This document shows positions 41,776 through 50,760 of a DNA stretch of 64,000 nt, in pieces. This stretch comes from Bacilli bacterium (GTDB taxonomy: Bacteria; Bacillota_I; Bacilli_A; RF39; UBA660). Position 1 is the stretch's first letter. Every line of letters begins with the position of its first letter. The stretch covers positions 1 to 64,000 of the forward strand of contig JAFQXM010000003.1 of NCBI GenBank assembly GCA_017406955.1, in the 5' to 3' direction. The notes beneath the pieces were generated by a model, which saw nothing but the letters and a program-made list of their open reading frames with translations, searched no databases and was not told where the DNA came from. The translations under genes and the position numbers were made by a program.

Positions 41776-42549
41776 CTTTACTAATTTCGTTTCATAAGTA
41801 TTTAATACATCTTTGAACTCATTTGGTAATTTATTTAAAGCTTCTTCTTTTAAATTATCATCTATTTTATAAATAGCTTCTGCCATTGATCCTACTATTG
41901 CAGCATTAGTATCTGTATCTCCACCCATATTAATAGTATTTCTAATAGATTCTTCAAAACTATTTGAATTATAAAAAGCATATAAACAATTATCTATAGT
42001 TTCACTACAAGTACAGTTAAATTTCTTAAATGGTTTATAATCTATTACTATGTTTAATTTATCAAATACTTCTTCTTTAGATAATCCTTTTCTTAAATAA
42101 TATATTATTAAAGCTATCTTAGTGGCAGAATTAATTGCTTCATCTGTTTTATGAGTAGGAATAGTTGCATAATATGCATTATTAATAACATCATCTTCAT
42201 TATTAAATAAATATCCTACTGGAGATATTCTCATCATTGCCCCATTACCTTTAGAAAGTCCCTTTATATTAGACTGGCTCCATCTAATTATATTTGGAGA
42301 AATCGCTGTATTAAAAAATGGTTCAAAGTTTGGTTTATAATCTTTATATTTATTTAAATATTTTTTTAAATACTTTTCATAATTACCATGATTTAAAATA
42401 CAATCTAAGATAGCTATAGTTAATATAGTATCATCACTATAAAAAGAATCTTTAGTAATTAATTTATCTATATTTAATTCTTTAGTTTCTCTTACTTGAT
42501 CATATTCATAAATACTACCAGCTATATCTCCTATAATTGCGCCATACAT
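41767..42549 (-). CDS. ADP-ribosylglycohydrolase (DraG/ARH family)
   Basis: The 260 residues show the all-helical ADP-ribosylglycohydrolase fold with a two-magnesium site: GAIIGDIAGSIYE (residues 3-15), SFYSDDTILTIAILD with the S/T-D-D-T motif, KGNGAMMRISPVGY and NMGGDTDTNAAIVGSM. The metal-binding Asp residues are all present, so it should be active in removing ADP-ribose from proteins or small molecules. No ADP-ribosyltransferase or macrodomain gene is visible in the window. It follows the phosphoesterase by 11 bases and probably shares its mRNA. Confidence 0.92.
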   Translation of the reverse strand: MYGAIIGDIAGSIYEYDQVRETKELNIDKLITKDSFYSDDTILTIAILDCILNHGNYEKYLKKYLNKYKDYKPNFEPFFNTAISPNIIRWSQSNIKGLSKGNGAMMRISPVGYLFNNEDDVINNAYYATIPTHKTDEAINSATKIALIIYYLRKGLSKEEVFDKLNIVIDYKPFKKFNCTCSETIDNCLYAFYNSNSFEESIRNTINMGGDTDTNAAIVGSMAEAIYKIDDNLKEEALNKLPNEFKDVLNTYETKLVKKK

Positions 42550-42560
42550 ATAATCACTTC

Positions 42561-43442
42561 CTATAATGTTAATTTCTTTACTTTAGAATTACTTTTTAAA
42601 TATTTTCTATGTTTATCTAATTCATTATTATTCATTGAAATACTTTCTTCATTAAAATAATTACCATATATTATTTCGTTATTATTATTAAAAGTTAATA
42701 TATTTAATTTGTTATTTTTATTATCTAGCTCTACTAATGGAGTATGATCTAATTCTTTAACACCATATGCGTATCCTGCACATCCTCCATCTATATTTAA
42801 AACATTATCTAATTTATCATATTTATACCCTAAATCATTAAATACTTGGGTATGTCCAACTATTGTAAAGTAATTTTCATTACCTAAAGTTCTTACAAAG
42901 CTATCTTCTTTTCTAGACCATAAGTATCTATATGTTTTCATATTATTATCTTTTATTCGTAATCTACAAATATCATCTACTTCTTTAGGACATTTAGCAT
43001 GTACTAAAACTATATTTTTATTATTTAGAGTTTCTTTAAATTTATGATATATCTTTAAATTAGAAATAAATTTTATTACATCTAATTCTTCCTCTAAAGA
43101 TACTAATTCTTCTAATTTATCTTTAGTTTTTTTACCACCATTATATAAAAACCAACTATCAAGTCTTGGCCATTTTCTATCTTTCATAGATAGTGAAGCT
43201 TGATACATCATTAATTCATGATTACCAGCAAGATATTCTATATTAAAACTATTATTATTTTCTATTCTACTTTTAACATCTAATAACATTTCTGCAGAAT
43301 AGTCTCCTCTATCTATTAAATCACCATTTATATATAAAGTAATATCTTCATCTATATCACTATTTAAATTTTCTAAATAATTAATAATTGAATAATAGAT
43401 ATTTCCATTACCATGTAGATCACTAACTATAAAATTTTTCAT
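42561..43442 (-). CDS. Calcineurin-like metallophosphoesterase (PPP/Ser-Thr phosphatase type)
   Basis: The 293 residues have the phosphoesterase motifs DLHGN (8-12, in FIVSDLHGNGN), GDLIDRG (about 40-46), GNHELM (about 73) and VHAK plus VGHTQVF in the C-terminal half. Together these supply the di-metal site of bacterial PPP-type phosphatases and Ap4A-hydrolase-like enzymes. The substrate could be phosphoprotein or dinucleotide. A perfect inverted repeat overlaps its likely -10. The downstream ARH gene starts 11 bases after its stop, suggesting a two-gene unit. Confidence 0.87.
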   Translation of the reverse strand: MKNFIVSDLHGNGNIYYSIINYLENLNSDIDEDITLYINGDLIDRGDYSAEMLLDVKSRIENNNSFNIEYLAGNHELMMYQASLSMKDRKWPRLDSWFLYNGGKKTKDKLEELVSLEEELDVIKFISNLKIYHKFKETLNNKNIVLVHAKCPKEVDDICRLRIKDNNMKTYRYLWSRKEDSFVRTLGNENYFTIVGHTQVFNDLGYKYDKLDNVLNIDGGCAGYAYGVKELDHTPLVELDNKNNKLNILTFNNNNEIIYGNYFNEESISMNNNELDKHRKYLKSNSKVKKLTL

Positions 43443-43460
43443 GTAATCACTTCTTTCTAA

Positions 43461-43479
43461 TTGTGATATTCTATCACAA
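43461..43479. promoter_or_regulatory. Palindrome overlapping the phosphoesterase -10 (possible operator)
   Basis: TTGTGATA, a three-base centre and TATCACAA, an exact 8-bp inverted repeat. On the minus strand it contains TGATAGAAT, an extended -10-like sequence, 18 bases or so before the gene. A repressor bound here would block initiation; no candidate regulator is adjacent. Confidence 0.5.
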
Positions 43480-43486
43480 GATTAGA

Positions 43487-43517
43487 TAAAAATAAACTTA
43501 TTTATAATAAGTTTATT
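43487..43517 (-). terminator. Terminator of the signal peptidase gene
   Basis: Minus strand AATAAACTTA, a seven-base loop, TAAGTTTATT and UUUUAU, at the stop codon. Confidence 0.8.
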
Positions 43518-44013
43518 TCTTAGAACCAAATCTTTTGAATGGTAATATAGTTAATGATGTTTTTCCTTTAATATCTTTTCTTTTAATAAAACCAATTATT
43601 CTACTATCTACTGAATCTACTCTATTATCTCCTAATACTATATATTTATCTTTAGGTATTTTATTAATTTTAAAATTTTCTGTTTTTTTATGCGAAAAGT
43701 TTTCTTTTATATATTTATTATTTATATATAATTTATTATTTTTATATTCTATCTTTTCATTAGGAAGACCTATTACTCTTTTAATTAAATATTCATTTTT
43801 ATATTTAATTACTACTATATCAAATCTTTTAATACTTTTAAATTTATAACTAATTTCATCTAAAATCATTATATCTTTATTATGTAAAGTACTTTCCATA
43901 GATGGACCATTTACTCTTATTGGTGCGACTATAAAAAATTTTATAATTGCGACTACTAATACAATTATTATGTATGGTAATAATTCTTTTAATGTCTTTT
44001 TAAATTTTTCCAT
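43513..44013 (-). CDS. lepB: Signal peptidase I
   Basis: This enzyme removes signal peptides from exported proteins. The 166-residue protein has one N-terminal membrane helix (about 12-30), the catalytic Ser in RVNGPSMESTL (about residue 38) and the general-base Lys in LIKRVIGLPNEKIEY (about 78), plus GDNRVDSVDSRIIGFI (box E), the short Gram-positive SipS form. The ATG at 44013 follows GAAGATGATT; a start 36 bases upstream is less likely. It lies after rplS, and its own terminator follows. The short size fits a Bacillus SipS-type enzyme rather than a long LepB. Confidence 0.94.
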   Translation of the reverse strand: MEKFKKTLKELLPYIIIVLVVAIIKFFIVAPIRVNGPSMESTLHNKDIMILDEISYKFKSIKRFDIVVIKYKNEYLIKRVIGLPNEKIEYKNNKLYINNKYIKENFSHKKTENFKINKIPKDKYIVLGDNRVDSVDSRIIGFIKRKDIKGKTSLTILPFKRFGSKK

Positions 44014-44047
44014 ATAATCATCTTCTTTTCTTATATAATTATAACAC

Positions 44048-44071
44048 AAAAAAAGCTTATTATAAGCTTTT
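44048..44071 (-). terminator. rplS terminator
   Basis: Minus strand AAAAGCTTA, a three-base loop, TAAGCTTTT and U-run. An extended -10 (TGTTATAAT) for the signal peptidase gene follows immediately. Confidence 0.8.
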
Positions 44072-44429
44072 ATTTGTCTTCTTTAGTACTTTGTCCTCTT
44101 TCTTTAATACGGTATGTACCAACCATATTACGTAAGAATGTAAGTTTAGCACGTCTAACTTTACCTTTACGTACTACTTTAATTCCAGCAATCTTTGGTG
44201 AGTGAATTGGGAATGTTCTTTCTACTCCAACTCCACTTGATACTTTACGTACTGTGAAAGTTTCAGAAACTGATCCACCTTTTCTTCCGACTACAACACC
44301 TTCAAAAGCTTGAATACGTTCTCTTTTACCTTCAATGATTTTAACATCTACTCTTACAGTATCTCCAACACGGAATTCTGGAACGTTTGGATTTAATTGT
44401 TTTTCATTGATCTTATCAATAACGTTCAT
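44070..44429 (-). CDS. rplS: 50S ribosomal protein L19
   Basis: L19 sits at the 30S-50S interface. The 119 residues contain [70 protein letters not shown] and LR-rich C-terminal basic segment, all typical of the family and at usual length. GAGAGGAG precedes the ATG. It has a strong TTGCTT-17-TATAAT promoter and a structured 5' leader that resembles the Firmicute L19 leader, so L19 may autoregulate. rplS is not linked to rpsP-rimM-trmD here. Confidence 0.97.
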   Translation of the reverse strand: MNVIDKINEKQLNPNVPEFRVGDTVRVDVKIIEGKRERIQAFEGVVVGRKGGSVSETFTVRKVSSGVGVERTFPIHSPKIAGIKVVRKGKVRRAKLTFLRNMVGTYRIKERGQSTKEDK

Positions 44430-44502
44430 ATAAGTTCTCCTCTCTATATTTAAGTTTACAAATGATCATAATTTATAACCAGCGGATCATTCCTCAGACG
44501 TT
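44430..44502 (-). ncRNA. L19 autoregulatory leader (candidate)
   Basis: The minus strand has CGTCTGAGGAATGATCCGCTGG, split here, with an imperfect hairpin AATGATC ... GATCATT over 31 bases (44461-44491), followed by AT-rich spacer to GAGAGGAG. It lies between a strong promoter and rplS and looks like the Firmicute L19 leader; I identify it by position and motif only. Confidence 0.6.
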
Positions 44503-44506
44503 TTAA

Positions 44507-44535
44507 ATTATAACATAAAGTAGTTTTAAAAGCAA
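44507..44535 (-). promoter_or_regulatory. rplS promoter
   Basis: Minus strand TTGCTT (44530-44535), a 17-base spacer and TATAAT (44507-44512) with TGT before it (TATGTTATAAT). Confidence 0.8.
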
Positions 44536-45561
44536 CTATTTTTTAATATACATAGCATCTCCAAATGAAAAGAATCTATATTTTTCTTTTATTGCCTCAT
44601 TATATGCATTTAATATATTATTTTTACCTGCAAGAGCAGATACTAACATTACTAGTGTTGATTTAGGTAGATGAAAATTAGTAATTAAATTATCTATAGC
44701 TTTAAATTTATATCCAGGATAAATAAATATATCTGTAAATCCACTACATTCTCTAAATTCATTATATTTGGAGATTATAGTTTCTAACGTTCTGGTTGAG
44801 GTTGTTCCTACTGAAATTATATTATGATTAGATTCTTTTGTTTTATTTAGAATATCAGCAACTTCACTACTCATAGAATAATATTCACTATGCATTTTAT
44901 GTTCTTCTATTTTTTCTACTGATACTGGTCTAAAAGTACCTAGTCCTACATGTAGCGTAATATAACATATATTAATACCTTTTTCTTCTATTTCTTTTAA
45001 TAATTCTTTTGTAAAGTGAAGTCCTGCAGTAGGTGCCGCAGCACTTCCTGTTTCTTTAGCATAAACAGTCTGATATCTTGATTGATCAGATAGTTTTTCA
45101 TGTATATATGGAGGTAGTGGCATAGTACCTAAATCTTCTAATATTTCTAAAAATATTCCATCATATAAAAACTCAAAATATCTAATACCTTCATCTTCTA
45201 CTTTTACACATTTAGCTTTTAATTTACCACCAAACGATACTATAGTATCTTCTTTTATTCTTCTAGCAGGTTTTACTAAACATTCCCATAAATCATTTTC
45301 TATATTTTTTAAAAGTAATACTTCAATAACTGCTTTTGTATCAGTTTTTTCTCCAATTAATCTGGCAGGTAGGACTTTAGTATCATTTAATACTAATGTA
45401 TCTCCTTTATTTAAATAATTAATTATATCTTTAAAATGTTTATGTTCTATTTTCCCAGTATTTTTATCTAAGACTAAAAGACGAGATGAATCTCGTTTCT
45501 TTAATGGAGTTTGTGCAATTAACTCCTCTGGTAAATTGTAGTCAAATTCTTCTACTTTCAT
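44536..45561 (-). CDS. queA: S-adenosylmethionine:tRNA ribosyltransferase-isomerase QueA
   Basis: QueA transfers the ribosyl group of SAM to preQ1-modified tRNA, giving epoxyqueuosine. The 341 residues have the [22 protein letters not shown] start, [16 protein letters not shown] [24 protein letters not shown] and [10 protein letters not shown], and [17 protein letters not shown] at the end. It is full length. It lies 11 bases after the 198-residue unknown gene and after ruvB, the ruvA-ruvB-queA order common in Firmicutes (tgt usually follows, but it is not in this window). Confidence 0.96.
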   Translation of the reverse strand: MKVEEFDYNLPEELIAQTPLKKRDSSRLLVLDKNTGKIEHKHFKDIINYLNKGDTLVLNDTKVLPARLIGEKTDTKAVIEVLLLKNIENDLWECLVKPARRIKEDTIVSFGGKLKAKCVKVEDEGIRYFEFLYDGIFLEILEDLGTMPLPPYIHEKLSDQSRYQTVYAKETGSAAAPTAGLHFTKELLKEIEEKGINICYITLHVGLGTFRPVSVEKIEEHKMHSEYYSMSSEVADILNKTKESNHNIISVGTTSTRTLETIISKYNEFRECSGFTDIFIYPGYKFKAIDNLITNFHLPKSTLVMLVSALAGKNNILNAYNEAIKEKYRFFSFGDAMYIKK

Positions 45562-45572
45562 ATTTTTCCTCT

Positions 45573-46169
45573 TTATTTCATTGCTTGATGAAGTGCATCA
45601 AATATTTCATCAGCTAAAATTTTATGTACTTCTTGTACTGGTGTTTCTTGTATATATTTTTTTAGTTCAGATGGAAAAACCTTTCCTTCCTCTATCATTT
45701 TATGAGCCACAGTTAAAAGTACTTCTTTATCAAAGAATGTTTCTCCTTTTTTATTTACTGCATCTATAATATCTTTATTATATATTTTTAATGTTTCATC
45801 AAATAAGTATAACTCTGTCATACTCATAAAATTACTAAGAATAATTAGTTCTTCTGTAGTTAAATTTTTAATACTATCATAGTAGTTATCTAGCAAAACT
45901 GTACTAGTCATAACAGTATTAAGTTTACGCACATCAACATCCATGTCTGTATAGGTTTTATCTTTACACTCCTTATCTGACAAATGTGCTATTTCTATAA
46001 GTTTTTGTTCTTTTTCTTCATCTAAATTCTTGTAATATATAAATCCTGCTTCCATTATTCCGACTTTACAATATTTTTCTAAATCCAAATAATTAGCACT
46101 ACATATTCCTATTATGTCTTCTTTGGTTTTTGTATTTTTAAAGTCTATCATTTTTTCACTTACTTTCAT
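45573..46169 (-). CDS. Unknown soluble protein between ruvB and queA
   Basis: I do not recognise this 198-residue protein. It is acidic, helical and without signal peptide or membrane segment. Segments include [41 protein letters not shown] (split here), [23 protein letters not shown] and [21 protein letters not shown]. The start is uncertain: the ATG at 46169 overlaps ruvB by 14 bases and has a weak site; a later ATG (MIDFK) is at 46151. It lies in the ruvA-ruvB-queA operon. The position suggests no more than co-expression. Confidence 0.7.
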   Translation of the reverse strand: MKVSEKMIDFKNTKTKEDIIGICSANYLDLEKYCKVGIMEAGFIYYKNLDEEKEQKLIEIAHLSDKECKDKTYTDMDVDVRKLNTVMTSTVLLDNYYDSIKNLTTEELIILSNFMSMTELYLFDETLKIYNKDIIDAVNKKGETFFDKEVLLTVAHKMIEEGKVFPSELKKYIQETPVQEVHKILADEIFDALHQAMK

Positions 46170-47163
46170 TATCTTTTTTTATGCCTAAAACACTATATGC
46201 TAGATCTGTTACTACTCTACCCCTACTTGTTCTTTTTAATAATCCACTTTGTAGTAAGTATGGTTCATAGACATCTTCTATTGTGGTTACTTCTTCTCCA
46301 ATAGAACTACTAATAGCATCTACTCCTACTGGACCACCATTAAATTTATTAATAATAGCTAGTAATAACTCATGATCTGTATTATCTAGTCCTAATTTAT
46401 CTACTTTTAATCTAGTAAGAGCTTTTTTAGTAATAGATTTATCTACTTTACCATTTCCTTCTACTAAAGCAAAGTCTCTTACTCTTTTAAATAGACGATT
46501 TGCGATACGTGGAGTTCCTCTACTTCTTTTAGCAAGTTCCCTTGCTGCATCATTATCTATTTCTACTTCTAATACTCTAGCTGTTCTTTTAACTATTTTA
46601 ATTAATTCTTCTTCTGTATAGAATTGAAGTTTTGATACTATTCCAAATCTATCTCTTAGTGGAGCAGTTAAATCTCCAGCACGAGTTGTAGCCCCTACTA
46701 AAGTAAATGGAGGTAGATCTATTTTTATATTTCTACTATTACCTTCATTACCTACAATTATATCTAATGAGAAATCTTCCATTGCTGGATATAATATTTC
46801 TTCAATATATCTTGGCATTCTATGTATTTCATCAATGAACAATACATCTCCTGGTTCTAAAGATGATAAAATGGCAGCAAGATCTCCACTTTTTTCAATA
46901 CTAGGTCCACTAGCAGTTTTTATATTAGTACCTAATTCATGGGCTATTATAAAAGCAAGTGTAGTTTTTCCTAAACCTGGAGGACCATATAATAATACAT
47001 GGTCAAGTGGTTCTTTTCTTAATTTGGCAGCTTTAACAAAGACATTAATATTTTCTTTAACATCTTCTTGACCAATATATTCATCTATTGTTTCAGGTCT
47101 AATAGTATTATCTAAAATATTATCATCTTCTAAAGTATAATTAGTTACAATACTTTCTTCCAT
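46156..47163 (-). CDS. ruvB: Holliday junction DNA helicase RuvB
   Basis: RuvB is the AAA+ motor of the RuvAB branch-migration complex. The 335 residues contain [19 protein letters not shown], Walker [15 protein letters not shown] (about residues 58-71), Walker [10 protein letters not shown], sensor 1 LVGATTRAG, arginine finger APLRDRFGI and the C-terminal winged helix ([21 protein letters not shown]). Family length. It follows ruvA by 9 bases and overlaps the next gene by 14 bases. Confidence 0.97.
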   Translation of the reverse strand: MEESIVTNYTLEDDNILDNTIRPETIDEYIGQEDVKENINVFVKAAKLRKEPLDHVLLYGPPGLGKTTLAFIIAHELGTNIKTASGPSIEKSGDLAAILSSLEPGDVLFIDEIHRMPRYIEEILYPAMEDFSLDIIVGNEGNSRNIKIDLPPFTLVGATTRAGDLTAPLRDRFGIVSKLQFYTEEELIKIVKRTARVLEVEIDNDAARELAKRSRGTPRIANRLFKRVRDFALVEGNGKVDKSITKKALTRLKVDKLGLDNTDHELLLAIINKFNGGPVGVDAISSSIGEEVTTIEDVYEPYLLQSGLLKRTSRGRVVTDLAYSVLGIKKDNESK

Positions 47164-47172
47164 AATAACCTC

Positions 47173-47733
47173 CTATTTTAATAATAGTTTTAGTGCTTCT
47201 TTGATTTGTTCTTCTAAAGAATTATCTTTATTTACTAAAGTAATTACTTTTTTAATTTCTTTTTCTTTATATCCTAAAGCTAGTAATGCTTCAATTAATT
47301 CTTCTTCATTCTTATTAACATTATTATCTATATCTTTAGATAAAACTAATTTACCTTTAAGATCTAATATAATCTGTCTAGCTAGTTTTTCTCCAATTTT
47401 AGGAAATTTCTTTAAGTATAAAATATTTTCTCTTTCAATAGCATCTATTATTCCAGAAATAGAACCAGTTGCGAGCATTGGTAAAGCCATCTTAGGCCCT
47501 AATCCTTTTACATTAATCAGCTTTAAGAATAATTCTTTTTCTTCCATAGTTTTAAATCCATATAAACTATCTTCTTCTTCTCTAATATGTTCATATATGT
47601 ATACTTTTGTTTTTATATCTATTTCATATGAATATGGATTAGACACATATATTAAATATCCTATTTCATTATTTTCTAAGACAATAGAATTATTTTTAAT
47701 ATCAGTAACTTTTCCTATTATATAATCGAACAT
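47173..47733 (-). CDS. ruvA: Holliday junction-binding protein RuvA
   Basis: RuvA binds the four-way junction and loads RuvB. The 186 residues start MFDYIIGKVTDI and have the OB-fold (1-65), the helix-hairpin-helix pair (KLINVKGLGPKMALPML and KFPKIGEKLARQIILDL) and a C-terminal three-helix RuvB-binding domain (EEELIEALLALGYKEKEI). I chose the ATG at 47733, after GGAGTTGATT; the frame extends 48 bases upstream without a good binding site. A TTGCAC-17-TATAAT promoter precedes it. I found no LexA box there. Confidence 0.96.
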   Translation of the reverse strand: MFDYIIGKVTDIKNNSIVLENNEIGYLIYVSNPYSYEIDIKTKVYIYEHIREEEDSLYGFKTMEEKELFLKLINVKGLGPKMALPMLATGSISGIIDAIERENILYLKKFPKIGEKLARQIILDLKGKLVLSKDIDNNVNKNEEELIEALLALGYKEKEIKKVITLVNKDNSLEEQIKEALKLLLK

Positions 47734-47752
47734 ATTAATCAACTCCATACTT

Positions 47753-47781
47753 ATTATATAATAATTATAAAACTTGTGCAA
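47753..47781 (-). promoter_or_regulatory. Promoter of ruvAB-queA
   Basis: Minus strand TTGCAC (47776-47781), a 17-base spacer and TATAAT (47753-47758). Confidence 0.75.
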
Positions 47782-47786
47782 TCGAA

Positions 47787-47812
47787 CAAAAAAAGAAGAT
47801 TAATCTTCTTTT
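47787..47812 (-). terminator. yebC terminator
   Basis: Minus strand AAAAGAAGA, a four-base loop, TCTTCTTTT and U-run, at the stop codon. Confidence 0.85.
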
Positions 47813-48522
47813 AGATTATAATATACATCTTGTACATCATCTAGGTCTTCTAAAGTATCTACTAATTTATTAACCTTTTCTATTTGTTCTTCATTAAGTT
47901 CTACTTCTATATTAGGAATATATGTAAGTTCACATTCTAAGAACTCTTTTACATTCTCACTTTCTAGAGCTTCTTTCACATTAGTAAAGCTTGCCTCATC
48001 TGTGGTAATTATGTAATTATCTCCTATTTTTTCAAAATCTTCTGCTCCGGCATCTAAAGCAGCCATCATCATAGTATCTTCATCATATTCTCCTGGTATT
48101 ACAATAGATCCTTTTTTATTAAACATATAACTAACTGATCCATCTGTTCCTAGGTTACCACCAGATTTAGTAAAAGCACTACGTACAAATGATGCAGTTC
48201 TATTTCTATTATCAGTTAAACAATCAACCATAAAAGCTACTCCATTAGGTCCATAACCTTCATATCTTATACTTTCATAATTTTCTCCTTCAGTTCCACC
48301 TTTTGCTTTATCTATAGCTTTTTGTATTTTATCTTTAGACATATTTTGAGCTTTAGCTTTATCTACTACCATACGAAGTGATGCGTTTTGATCAGGATCA
48401 GGTGCACCTGACTTAGCTGCGACATATATTTCTTTAGCCAATTTTTGAAAAACTTTACCACGTGCAGCATCTATTAATCCTTTTTTTCTATGTATAGTTG
48501 CCCATTTAGAATGTCCACTCAT
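47800..48522 (-). CDS. yebC: YebC/PmpR/TACO1-family protein
   Basis: The family has long been called a DNA-binding regulator; recent work links YebC to translation of proline-rich stretches. The 240 residues begin MSGHSKWATIHRKKGLIDAARGKVFQKL and contain LRMVVDKAKAQNMSKDKIQKAI, YEGYGPNGVAFMVDCLTDNRNRTASFVRSAF and FNKKGSIV, all conserved, then acidic C-terminal half. The ATG at 48522 follows GGAGGGATT; an upstream start (18 bases) is unlikely. It is a single-gene unit. Confidence 0.95.
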   Translation of the reverse strand: MSGHSKWATIHRKKGLIDAARGKVFQKLAKEIYVAAKSGAPDPDQNASLRMVVDKAKAQNMSKDKIQKAIDKAKGGTEGENYESIRYEGYGPNGVAFMVDCLTDNRNRTASFVRSAFTKSGGNLGTDGSVSYMFNKKGSIVIPGEYDEDTMMMAALDAGAEDFEKIGDNYIITTDEASFTNVKEALESENVKEFLECELTYIPNIEVELNEEQIEKVNKLVDTLEDLDDVQDVYYNLKED

Positions 48523-48573
48523 TACAATCCCTCCATTCACGTATATAATATCATATTTTAACTTATTATTAAA

Positions 48574-48600
48574 GAAAAAGAGTCTATTTATTAAACTCTT
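48574..48600 (-). terminator. Terminator of the phosphohexomutase gene
   Basis: Minus strand AAGAGT, an 11-base loop, ACTCTT and UUUC. Weaker than most terminators here. Confidence 0.6.
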
Positions 48601-49957
48601 CTACTTTGTCTGTAAATTCTTTTTGTATTTCATCTAATCTTTCTTTAGTAGTAGCTTCAAATCTTAATGTTAGATTTGGTCCAGTATTAGACGTTCTAAT
48701 AAGAGCCCAACTATCTGGAAATTCTACTCTAGCGCCATCCATATCTAAATAATTATATCCTTTTTCTTTAACATATTCTATTACTTTATTTACTACTTCA
48801 AATTTCTTTTCATCAGGGGAAGCTACTTTTATTTCTGGAGTAGAATAATATTCATTAATTTCTTCTAGTAACTCATCTAGTGTTTTATCAGTATTAGATA
48901 ATATTTCTACTACTCTAAGCCCTGCATATAGTCCTGAATCAAATCCTGGCCATCTATCTCTAAAATAAACATGTCCTGATAATTCTCCTCCAAATGGTAA
49001 GTCTAAATCTCTAGTAGCTGCTTTTGTATATGAATTACCACTCCTATAACAGATACCTTTAGCTCCTAGTTTTTCTATTTCATCTTTTAATGCCTTAGAA
49101 CATTTTATATCATATAAAAACTCTTTCTTTGCTACTTTATCTATCATATCTCTAATAAATAAAATCATATATCTATCTGTTGGGATAAATTTACCACTAT
49201 TAGTAATTAATCCCATTCTATCTCCATCTCCATCAAAACCTAATCCAACGTCAGCTTGTTCTTCTAATACTTTTTGTTTTAATCCATCTAAATTATCTTC
49301 AACACATGGATCTGGATGATGATTTGGAAAGTTTCCATTACTTTCTCCATTTATTTCTATTAAATTTATTGGAAATTCATTAAATAATTCTTTTGCGATA
49401 ATTGAAGTAGTTCCATTACCTGGATCTATTACTACTTTAACTCTTCTTTCTCCAAAGTTTAGACTTTCTTTGAATAGTTTTATATAATCATTCGCAATTA
49501 TATAATCTACTACTTTACCTTCTCCACTAGAGAAGTTTCCTCTTACTATATAATTTAGAAAGTCTTGTATTTCTTGTCCTTTACAATTACCAGACTCATC
49601 AAATGCAAACTTTAATCCATTATCATCTTTAGGATTATGAGAAGCAGTTACCATTACACCACTATATATTTTAAGTTTTATACAAGCATAATAATACATA
49701 GGAGTTGTACATAAACCTAACGCTATTATATCTATTCCAGTTTCAGTAATACCTTTAATTAAAGCTTTATATAAAGAAGGACTACTAAGTCTATTATCAT
49801 GGCCAACTATACATTTAGTCTTACCTAATTCTTTTATATAACTACCAAATCCTAAACCAATAGTATAGACTGTATCTTCATCTAATTCAGTTGGATATAT
49901 TCCTCTAATATCATATCCTCTAAATATATTCCTATTTATATCTTTTTTTATTTCCAC
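48584..49957 (-). CDS. Phosphomannomutase/phosphoglucomutase
   Basis: The 457-residue alpha-D-phosphohexomutase interconverts hexose-1- and hexose-6-phosphates. Domain 1 has FRGYDIRGIYPTELDE and the phosphoserine loop TASHNPKDDNGLKF (about 100-113); domain 2 the metal-binding DGDGDR (in GLGFDGDGDRMGLI); domain 3 GELSGHVYF with the sugar-binding Glu-Ser; domain 4 RTSNTGPNLTLRFEA. Whether it acts on mannose, glucose or both cannot be read from the sequence. The start is a GTG at 49957 preceded by AAGG; it overlaps the CmpB-like gene by 26 bases. Confidence 0.92.
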   Translation of the reverse strand: MEIKKDINRNIFRGYDIRGIYPTELDEDTVYTIGLGFGSYIKELGKTKCIVGHDNRLSSPSLYKALIKGITETGIDIIALGLCTTPMYYYACIKLKIYSGVMVTASHNPKDDNGLKFAFDESGNCKGQEIQDFLNYIVRGNFSSGEGKVVDYIIANDYIKLFKESLNFGERRVKVVIDPGNGTTSIIAKELFNEFPINLIEINGESNGNFPNHHPDPCVEDNLDGLKQKVLEEQADVGLGFDGDGDRMGLITNSGKFIPTDRYMILFIRDMIDKVAKKEFLYDIKCSKALKDEIEKLGAKGICYRSGNSYTKAATRDLDLPFGGELSGHVYFRDRWPGFDSGLYAGLRVVEILSNTDKTLDELLEEINEYYSTPEIKVASPDEKKFEVVNKVIEYVKEKGYNYLDMDGARVEFPDSWALIRTSNTGPNLTLRFEATTKERLDEIQKEFTDKVEEFNK

Positions 49958-50669
49958 TTTTCTTGCCTTCTTTCCTTTTTTTCTTTATTCTTTTTAACTC
50001 TCTATTAAAATCTTTTAATATATTGGTATATTTAATATTTGGGAATGCATCAATAAGTCTACTAGTAAGCGTAACGTTTTTATTAATTGCTTTCATTATA
50101 TCTTGTTTTAACTCCATTGTTGAATCTTTATTAGTATATTTATCTACATTAATCTTTAATTTATAAATAATATAAGTAGACTCTACTAAATCAATAATAA
50201 AAGCTATTAGTATAATAGTACCAATTAAATATATATTTATCATTGGTATTGAATTAATAAAACTTATTAATAAGGGATTTATAAACTTAACTATTAATAT
50301 TCCACCAAAACCAAAAATAAGTCCATTTTCTAGACATACTCTGCCATTAATATTAAATTTTCTATCTGAATAATCCCACCAACGAAGTTTAAATATTTTT
50401 TCCATTACTAAACTAGTCATATATTCAAGTATTATACATATAACTATACTCATTATAAATAAGGCAATCATGTCTTTTTTATATTTATCTAAAATAGTTG
50501 TAGTAAGTAGCGTACCTACTCCATATATTGGAATCCATGGACCAATTAAATATCCTCTACTTAGTACTAGTCTCTTCTCTTTACTACTAACTGATATTAT
50601 TTCTGTTATATATCCTATAGTAGAATATAGTATAAATAATAAAAACATTCTTAAAAAGTTATATATCAT
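49932..50669 (-). CDS. CmpB-type membrane protein (putative ABC permease family PF06541)
   Basis: The 245 residues have five or six membrane helices and the family signature WDYSDRKFNINGRVCLENGLIFG (in two parts: WDYSDRKFNINGR at about 114-126 and CLENGLIFG). The short C-terminal half is basic, ending KKKRKEGKKSGNKKRYK. Members are annotated as putative ABC transporter permeases, but an ATPase partner is usually not adjacent and the role is unclear. The end of the gene overlaps the start of the phosphohexomutase gene by 26 bases. Confidence 0.8.
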   Translation of the reverse strand: MIYNFLRMFLLFILYSTIGYITEIISVSSKEKRLVLSRGYLIGPWIPIYGVGTLLTTTILDKYKKDMIALFIMSIVICIILEYMTSLVMEKIFKLRWWDYSDRKFNINGRVCLENGLIFGFGGILIVKFINPLLISFINSIPMINIYLIGTIILIAFIIDLVESTYIIYKLKINVDKYTNKDSTMELKQDIMKAINKNVTLTSRLIDAFPNIKYTNILKDFNRELKRIKKKRKEGKKSGNKKRYK

Positions 50670-50714
50670 ACTACACCTCTATAATATATATTAATATAAA
50701 TAAAATTATATGTA

Positions 50715-50740
50715 AATAAAACAACTGTTAAATACAGTTG
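50715..50740 (-). terminator. uppP terminator
   Basis: Minus strand CAACTGT, a five-base loop, ACAGTTG, UUUUAUUU; it ends the PPase-popT-uppP unit. Confidence 0.75.
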
Positions 50741-50760
50741 CTTATACAAATATTGACATT

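Noticed and set aside
47734..47781. LexA box before ruvAB
   Set aside because: GTTCG occurs near the promoter, but the required CGAAC four bases before it is absent, so I do not call an SOS site here.
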